Below are positions 58,257-64,000 of a DNA stretch of 64,000 bases, piece by piece. Each line of letters opens with the position of its first letter. Positions within the stretch are counted from its first letter, which is position 1. Made by a program: the position numbers and the translations under genes. The notes beneath the pieces are model-generated. The model was not told the origin of the DNA. It did no database searches and worked only from the letters and a program-made list of their open reading frames with translations. This DNA is from Austropuccinia psidii (taxonomy: Eukaryota > Basidiomycota > Pucciniomycetes > Pucciniales > Sphaerophragmiaceae), in assembly GCA_023105745.1 (NCBI GenBank), contig JALGQZ010000011.1, forward strand, positions 22,904,975 through 22,968,974. The letters are read 5' to 3'.

Positions 58257-60557
58257 TGTAAGGTGTGGATATGAAACTTTGATTAAAAATCAAGTACTTT
58301 TCCTGTCCTCAAAATTTGTATAAGGTAAGAAATCAATTAAAAATAGTATGAAATATTATTTTGAGGAGAAAACACGCCTAGTTTATTGTTTATAAATTTA
58401 TTAGTATAAAACAATAATATTATAAAAATTTATTGTTTTACCAACAATAAAGATTTATCCCAAAAATACTCTACAAGAGATATTTTAAGGCTACAAAAGA
58501 AATTTCTTCAAGAGCAATTTCAATTGGAATTAATTGAGCAAAGAACTGCAAGCAATTAATTAAAGAACAGAGTCTTTAAAAAGAATATTAAAGAGAAAAC
58601 ACGCCCAAAAGTGACCAGAGTGAATTTGAAAACAGAGTGACAAAGTTTACAGTGATGAAAGATGCTTTAATTCACTTTTGGGGTGGTTCAGGGGTAAAAA
58701 TGATTATAAGAGTTACAAACAATGATTATAATGATTTTTTCACGTGGTTAAAAGGATTAAAATGATTTAAAAATGGTGGTTGGAATCTTTAATTGATTGG
58801 TTTAACAGTGTTTAAACTAATTAATAAAAGGAAAAGATTCTAACATGAAGAGAAAAGTGGGGCAAAGAAGACATTCTTTTATAGCCATCAATTTTCTTAC
58901 TCCAAAAGTAAAATTTACTCTTGCCAGTCGTGAAAAACAGTCTGACAACAGAAAAGTCAATTATGACATCATTGTACCCTGGTTTAGACCAAAAAAGGGC
59001 TGGTTTAAGCCATTTTTAGCCATTTTCGACCCTTAAATCAGCCATTACTATAGCAATACCAGGCCTAGAGCCTTCAAAACACGTCAGAATGTGTGTCAGA
59101 GGCGTAGAAACCAGTTAAAACTGTTTTCACTATGATTGTTTTATCTTAAGGGTAGTTTTACCCTCTTGGCAACAGCTAAACCTACCCCAGTTGGTATCAA
59201 AACCTCATCATCAATTGAGTCCACAGACCCTGTAACTCAATTCCAGGCCAAAAGTGATGAACTTCTGCGTGAATCTTGACATCCCACGCCTGTCAGCAAG
59301 GAATTTGGGGGTCTAGCTCCCCCTTAGAGCTGGAGTTCCTTTTCCCCCCCAAATTTAATCTTTCCAATTTATTTTTCCTTTAATTCCTCATCATGTATTA
59401 TACTTATAACTTACATATGTAATTCGATTCAATTGTACAGTACAATACAGTAATCATTGACACCTCATATGTAAATCAAAGTTCACTTATGTAATACACG
59501 CGCACATTTTGACATTTAAATTGAATTCAATTGAAAATACTTCAATTCCTCATAACTTCTAAACTAAACACAACACCTCAATTTTAACACAAAAGTTGAT
59601 GGTTAACACCACATGTGGTGTGAATTAAATTAAGGTTTTGAGGATCTTCAACTTTTGTATTGAAAATACTAAAAACTTAATTTAAGCTCATTTAGAGTTG
59701 AGTTACAAGAATTTCAGTCAGAGGTGACCCCACCTGATTTTTTATGAGGAATCCAATGGTGAAATAATTTTTATGTATTTATTTATTGGATAAAAAGTTA
59801 TAATAATTTTTATTTAACTTTTTCCCAAATTTATTTATTTTTTTCACAATTTTGTTAAAATTTCATTTTTACTTAATTTTTTCAAGTATAAATGTAATTT
59901 TATACTTACAAAATTTAATGTATTTTTATTTTTAAATTGTAATTAATTTTTATTTTTAATATAATTTATATTTATATTTTTATTTTTATTTTGATAATAT
60001 AAATAAATTTATTTTATTTATATTAATATGTTATTTTTTATAGGGTGTTGGTAAACACACGTAAGCCCTTACGTGTTTTTACCAATTTATGGTAAAAACA
60101 CGTAATTATATGTTAACAAGATATAAGGGGTGGTTTTTAAATGAAATATGCCTATTTATGGCATTACTAATTCCATCAATGGAATTGTTAATGCCATTTA
60201 TGTTATTTTGAAGGCCATTAATGCCATTTATGGCATTAACAATTCCATTTATGGAAATTTTAAGGCTATAAATGACATTAACAATGCCATGAATGGCATT
60301 TTTAAGGCCATTAATGCCATTTATGGCATTTTTAATGTCATTTATAGCCGTACCAATTCAATAAATGGCATTTTTAATGGCATTTATAGCCTTAAAAATT
60401 CCATAAATGGCATTGTTATTGTCATTTTTGGCCTTAACATTTTTAGTAAAAACACGTAAGGGCTTACGTGTTTTTACTAAAAGCTTACGTGTGTTTACCA
60501 ACACCCGTTTTATATTTGTGGTCTTTTGGGTATATGAAATTACCTCTAAGGCTCACA
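58257..60557 (-). repeat. E3 5' LTR carrying a MITE
   Basis: Same LTR as 50,029-51,858 plus about 471 bp: the MITE and its duplicated target. The TATA box TATAAAAG is at 58,876-58,883 on the minus strand. The MITE sits near the LTR's 5' edge (U3), upstream of the TATA box in the element's orientation, and is absent from the other LTR, so it inserted after E3 did. Confidence 0.93.
60043..60506. mobile_element. MULE-type MITE, 464 bp
   Basis: Ends are GGGTGTTGGTAAACACACG and its inverse CGTGTGTTTACCAACACCC, matching for at least 24 bp. The MITE-free LTR at 51,808 reads TTTTTTATATTTGTGG. The MITE copy has TTTTTATA before and GTTTTATA after, i.e. an 8-9 bp duplication with one change, as for MULEs. 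Sub-terminal ACGTAAG/CTTACGT pairs add hairpins. The interior is made of short inverted units around GCCATTTATGGC and ATTCCAT/ATGGAAT. Its termini match the MULE end at 14,219. A plus-strand frame at 60,148-60,459 stays open through the repeats but is not taken as a gene. Confidence 0.92.
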
Positions 60558-61030
60558 CTATCATTCCTAATTCAAGAGATATTAGCTAAAATCCTTGAAT
60601 ATATGCATTGACCAAAAAAGTGCATATATTCAGGTTAATTCCTTAAGTATTTATTTTGAAGCTTAGCTTCTTAATTGTTTTATTTGTGGACTTTTATGGA
60701 GAATCCAATGGTACCATTTATTTCACATGTTGTTTCATTGGTTTTTGAAATAAATAAGGATTTGTGTTTTTTATAAGGTATTATTACTTATAACTTATTA
60801 AATATTGACTTTACAGATATGCCATAAAAATGGTATATGTGTATTTTACCATGGAAAATCCAATGGTATAATTTATTTCACATGTTTATTCATTGGTTTT
60901 GAAGTTAAACCAAGTTTTATACCAATTTATGGTATTTTTATAGTTTTAAGGTACTTATTTTTAATGTATAATTATATTAAATATTTCTTGTGACCTTTTT
61001 GGGTATGTGGTCATGTCTCAAAGGTTCACA

Positions 61031-62344
61031 GCTCTAATTCCCCTGGAATTTGTGTCAGGATTTTGTGACTCCTAATTTGAATATTCATATGAGGATCAAT
61101 GTATCTAAGTCTTTCAGACTGTTTAAGAAACTAATAATAAGGATATTTGTCCACTGAGTATTTGTCATTTTTAAATGATGTTGTATTTTTCCCTATCTAG
61201 GTTCCATGACTGTACTTCTGGATTATCTGACTCTTCCACCATGGATTTTTTTAACATCTGTCTACCAAATACTAGCATGTACTTTGGATGCTGTATTTAG
61301 TAGAGCTGTAATCCAGTAGTCTGTTATAGTTGGAACATCAATGAGTAGTCCATCAATATAATCAATGAGCTCCATATAATCATATTTTACTATAACAGAG
61401 AGTTTTGGCCAACTTGAGGCTTCTGGAAGGTGTTTCAGTTCTTCCCTCTCTCAATAAGTCATGTAATATCCATCTTGGTATTATCATGTAGATATTGGAT
61501 TATTCCCCCAAAAGGCATCTGGTTTGATGTCTTCCTTCTGATATGGAGTATTACCCAAAACAAACATTTTCCTGTGTTTGGGGCTGTATGTTTTGGTGGA
61601 CATTGAACAATTTGTTTATTTCTTGATTCATACATTACCTGTCCCCTTTTCAGTGCTATTTGTTCCTCTAATACTTGATTTAGTATTTTGTTAGTCTCTT
61701 CTGATAATTTTCTTAGTTTATGATAGCCCTCTTGAAGAGATTTATGGTTGTTCTTTGTAAGGTAATTAGTTTTTGTAAACTTAAATTGTTTTCATGGATA
61801 TTTTCAAAATTTTGTTGAATTTTTTCTCAAAATTGGGAAATTTTTAACCATATTTTATTTCTGTTTATGTTACTCTCAGGTGTGACAACACTATGTTCAT
61901 TATGAGTCAGAATAATATTTCTATAAGTAGGGCTATTGATTCTATAAGAAGTATTTACAGCTATTACTGGCCCTTGTGAACTTCTTTCACCAATTCAAAC
62001 AGCTCCTGGATGATTGGGTCTTGATATTTGTGCCTCTGGTTGAAAGAAGTCTTGTTTTTCCCTTTAATCCTTGTCTTCTCCTGTAAAATACCTGGGATTG
62101 TGAAGAATGGTGACTCTTGGCCACTGATATGCCATTTCCTGAATGGTATGAAGCCACTAGGGAGTCTGGTTGGTTTACTCCTTGTGATCCTAAAGGAATA
62201 AGAGTATGATCTGTCTGTTTCAGTTGTTCTTTTATGGCTTGGATTGTGGCTTGATTCTACCTTGTCCTGGCTGCGCTTTCCTCCAGGAGTTTGAACTGCC
62301 TGTTGAGATTCCACCCTTTGGTGATTACCATAGGCTCTTTGAAG
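61031..62344 (-). pseudogene. E2 gypsy Gag, N-terminal and middle part (degenerate)
   Basis: Right-hand remainder of E2 gag, cut from 48,520 by the solo LTR. Near the 5' end it reads VESQQAVQTPGGKRSQDK, with GTG at 62,314 where the start codon would be expected. SPFFTIPGILQEKTRIKG follows, and a stop ends this frame at 61,964. Further left, pieces such as LIDYIDGL, WITALLNTA and YSVDKYPYY line up with E3's capsid region ([28 protein letters not shown]). Many stops are present. At the left edge the frame joins 48,525 as described for the solo LTR. Further E2 5' sequence and its 5' LTR were not identified to the right. Confidence 0.8.
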
Positions 62345-63270
62345 TGTGAGAATTTTAGATATGACCACATATTCAGAAAGGTCAAAAAAGAGCTTTACAA
62401 AACTTATTTCAACAATAAAAATTGAGATTATAATCTTAAAATAAGTAAAGATGGCATAAAAAGGCATAAATTCTTCATTATCCCAGAATTCAATCAATAA
62501 AATGTGAAATAAATTGAACCATTGGATCCCCCATCAAAAGCTACAGATATGACATTTTGATTTCCTAACTGTAAAGTTAATAATTACTGAGATAACCTGA
62601 ATATATGCACTTTTATGATCAGTGCATATATTTGTGCTTTTTAGCTCATATCATTTGGATTATGAATGATAGAAAGTTTATCCTAAAATAAAGCTATCAC
62701 CAAATAGACATATAAATAGAGACTTAAGCTTTATTAGACAAGCTATAAGCAAGGTTAAAACTTACAAGGGTTTATTGAGCAAAATGGCAATAGCTGTTGA
62801 CAACTTCAATTTGAAAGTGGTCAAAACTTAAAAGAAAGTGGATATTAATATTCTACTAGTTTATACATGAATAATGATGCAATATTTATAATTATATTCA
62901 AGGAATAACCCCATGAAATCATGGTTGAAAGTCTAAAATAGTAAATTTTACAGAAAAGATGAGTTACAAGAAAAATCATCAAAAAATAGAGTTCTGATTA
63001 TTTACAAAAATGCTCTTGGAATTTTTGTAAGGACATTCCAATATACCAGAATTCACTCTATGAATGGCTGTAGTGTAAATAACTCAAAGGTTGGTAATTA
63101 TCAAAGTTAAAGCTTAAAAATGATCTTTTATAATGACTAACTGTAACTTTATTTTAGGCTTAACAGTTAAACAAGGAATAAAACTTGTGGATATTAGTAT
63201 GTTATGATTAAAAATAATAAGATACATGAATTTTGAACCTTTTACAAGCCTATGAGGTTGTCAAAGCCAC
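62345..63270 (+). mobile_element. LTR fragment related to the solo LTR at 48,526-61,030, opposite orientation
   Basis: Starts TGTGAGAATTTTAGATATGACC, against TGTGAACCTTTGAGACATGACC for the minus-strand start at 61,030. It stays collinear in reverse with 61,030-60,563 and then 50,028 down to about 49,440; for example both carry the text CCTGAATATATGCACTTTT. Similarity fades near 63,270, before the TATA region of the other copy. No right terminus or target duplication was found, so it is truncated or strongly diverged. Confidence 0.7.
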
Positions 63271-63697
63271 TATCAGGGGTAAGGGTTTCAACCTTAAACC
63301 CACTCAATCTCATGAAACCAACAAATCCAGTATGTATATCAGAAACCAGTTTCAGAAAATCTTCTTGCTGAAACATGCATACAGCTTGGCTCAACAATAC
63401 AGCCTGTAAAGACTTCTACAGGATGGATTTTCCAAAGACAGTTTGGATTCACAAGACTGCAGCTGTATTACCACTCAACTCCACCACACCTCTTGTATAG
63501 ACCCTGTACATCCATACAGGGGGCTGAATTACCCGAATGAATTAAAATCAAGATTCCTCTCAAGAAATTAACCCTTTGGAATAGGGCTGGTGGATTCTCA
63601 CATATACTGGCCCCTCTCCCTTCCTCTGGGGACTTTTTCCCCAGTTAATTAATATAGTTGATTTATTATTTTTATAAATATTCTTACTCTTATTTTT
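63271..63697. other. Unassigned sequence
   Basis: Mixed-composition DNA with CTGTACATCCATACAGGG and a CpG-poor body. No coding frame or match to another part of the window was recognised. It could be diverged LTR or E2 leader. Confidence 0.4.
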
Positions 63698-64000
63698 GGG
63701 TGTTGGTAAACACACATAAGACCTTACATGTTTTTACCAATTTATGTCCAAAATGCATAAGTGACCTTATTTTTCAAAAAAATTCCTCAGGATAAGTTTT
63801 GAGGTTTTTTTCATTTTTTTTTGGTATATTTTTCCCAACATGGGATGTCAATATCCACAAATTTTTCATATTTTTTTTTGGCCAATTTTACAAAATGGCA
63901 TATTTTTTAAAAAATTCATTTAAGATCTTTCCACTTATGAATTTTCTTCATGTTTTTTTAGAATGAAGGGTTCAATATGGAGAATAAAGAACCAAAATCC
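63698..64000 (+). mobile_element. Left end of a MULE-family transposon, truncated by the window edge
   Basis: Begins GGGTGTTGGTAAACACACAT and continues TACATGTTTTTACCAATTTA, the same terminus as the MITE at 60,043 with C to T changes at CpG sites. The interior after about 63,750 differs from the MITE. Whether it is an autonomous element or another MITE cannot be told. Confidence 0.75.

Larger units (their letters stand above)
50029..60557 (-). mobile_element. Gypsy element E3, full length, 10.5 kb including a MITE
   Basis: LTRs at 50,029-51,858 and 58,257-60,557 begin TGTAAGGTGTGG and end GGCTCACA. They are collinear apart from the 464-bp MITE in the right one. The 5-bp duplication CTATC flanks the element (50,024-50,028 and 60,558-60,562). 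Minus-strand order is 5' LTR, primer site, leader exon, gag, protease, RT, RNase H, integrase with chromodomain-like tail, polypurine tract, 3' LTR. Two single-base homopolymer frameshifts and altered protease and RT active sites make this copy defective. Confidence 0.95.
48526..61030 (-). mobile_element. Solo LTR inserted in E2 gag, itself split by E3
   Basis: Left piece 48,526-50,028 begins TGTAAGGTTTGACTATG. The right piece from 60,558 (with the E3 target duplication) ends GTCTCAAAGGTTCACA at 61,030. The 5-bp duplication GCTCT flanks it (48,521-48,525 and 61,031-61,035). Removing it joins the E2 gag frame to read PGELEHSVKC, matching E3's [10 protein letters not shown], which is strong support. 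The termini resemble E3's LTR (TGTAAGG...GGCTCACA), so the families are related. A minus-strand TATA box (ACTATAAATAGAGCTC) lies near 49,260. Total LTR length without E3 is about 1.97 kb. Confidence 0.9.

Noticed and set aside
60148..60459. 103-codon gene in the MITE
   Set aside because: The frame stays open because of a 21-nt repeat period; composition is only I, N, G, A, Y and similar, with no independent support.

Overview
The window is eukaryotic and fungal. It is AT-rich and full of nested transposable elements, with GT-AG introns of about 60-95 nt and Ty3/gypsy polyproteins of basidiomycete type. The RT active-site context (FTDDGGIKGP in one element) and the gag and pol domains match, from memory, retroelements of rust fungi (Pucciniales). 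The two smaller gypsy families most resemble those of a myrtle-rust-like genome (Austropuccinia). No database search was possible, so the species is an inference. No rRNA, tRNA or CRISPR was seen, and only one or two candidate non-transposon genes.

Layout. Positions 1-3.35 kb are intergenic DNA with GTAC-type palindromes and microsatellites. Positions 3.35-7.46 kb are almost pure A/T with long homopolymers. A Mutator-like (MULE) transposon relic fills about 7.46-11.13 kb. Its 5' part plus 1.2 kb of flank was tandemly duplicated as two units of about 3.1 kb (9.27-12.36 and 12.36-15.47 kb). A solo LTR lies at 16,149-17,565.

From 18,998 to beyond 62,344 one old minus-strand Ty3/gypsy element (called E2) has been broken repeatedly. 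Its 3' LTR carries a solo LTR of the same family (19,159-20,595) and a hAT transposon (20,932-23,841). Its integrase is split by a 19.7-kb gypsy element, E1 (25,416-45,076). Its gag is split by a solo LTR of another family (48,526-61,030), which is itself split by a full-length gypsy element, E3 (50,029-60,557). E3's 5' LTR holds a 464-bp MULE-type MITE (60,043-60,506). Target-site duplications were read at most junctions. Joining the flanks across E1 and across the solo LTR restores the E2 reading frame.

E1 is the most unusual element. Read on the minus strand it has gag, a zinc knuckle, an aspartic protease fused to an unknown domain, and a separate ORF with a second copy of that domain. 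Then come about 7.4 kb without recognised TE coding, then RT-RNase H-integrase. The 7.4 kb holds a block of about 3 kb that keeps CpG, with a possible 143-aa plus-strand gene, and an array of about 20 stem-loops whose stems covary around a constant loop. E3 appears to encode an extra spliced protein overprinted on the N-terminal gag frame. The MITE and the MULE relic share terminal sequences, which suggests the MULE family mobilised the MITE.
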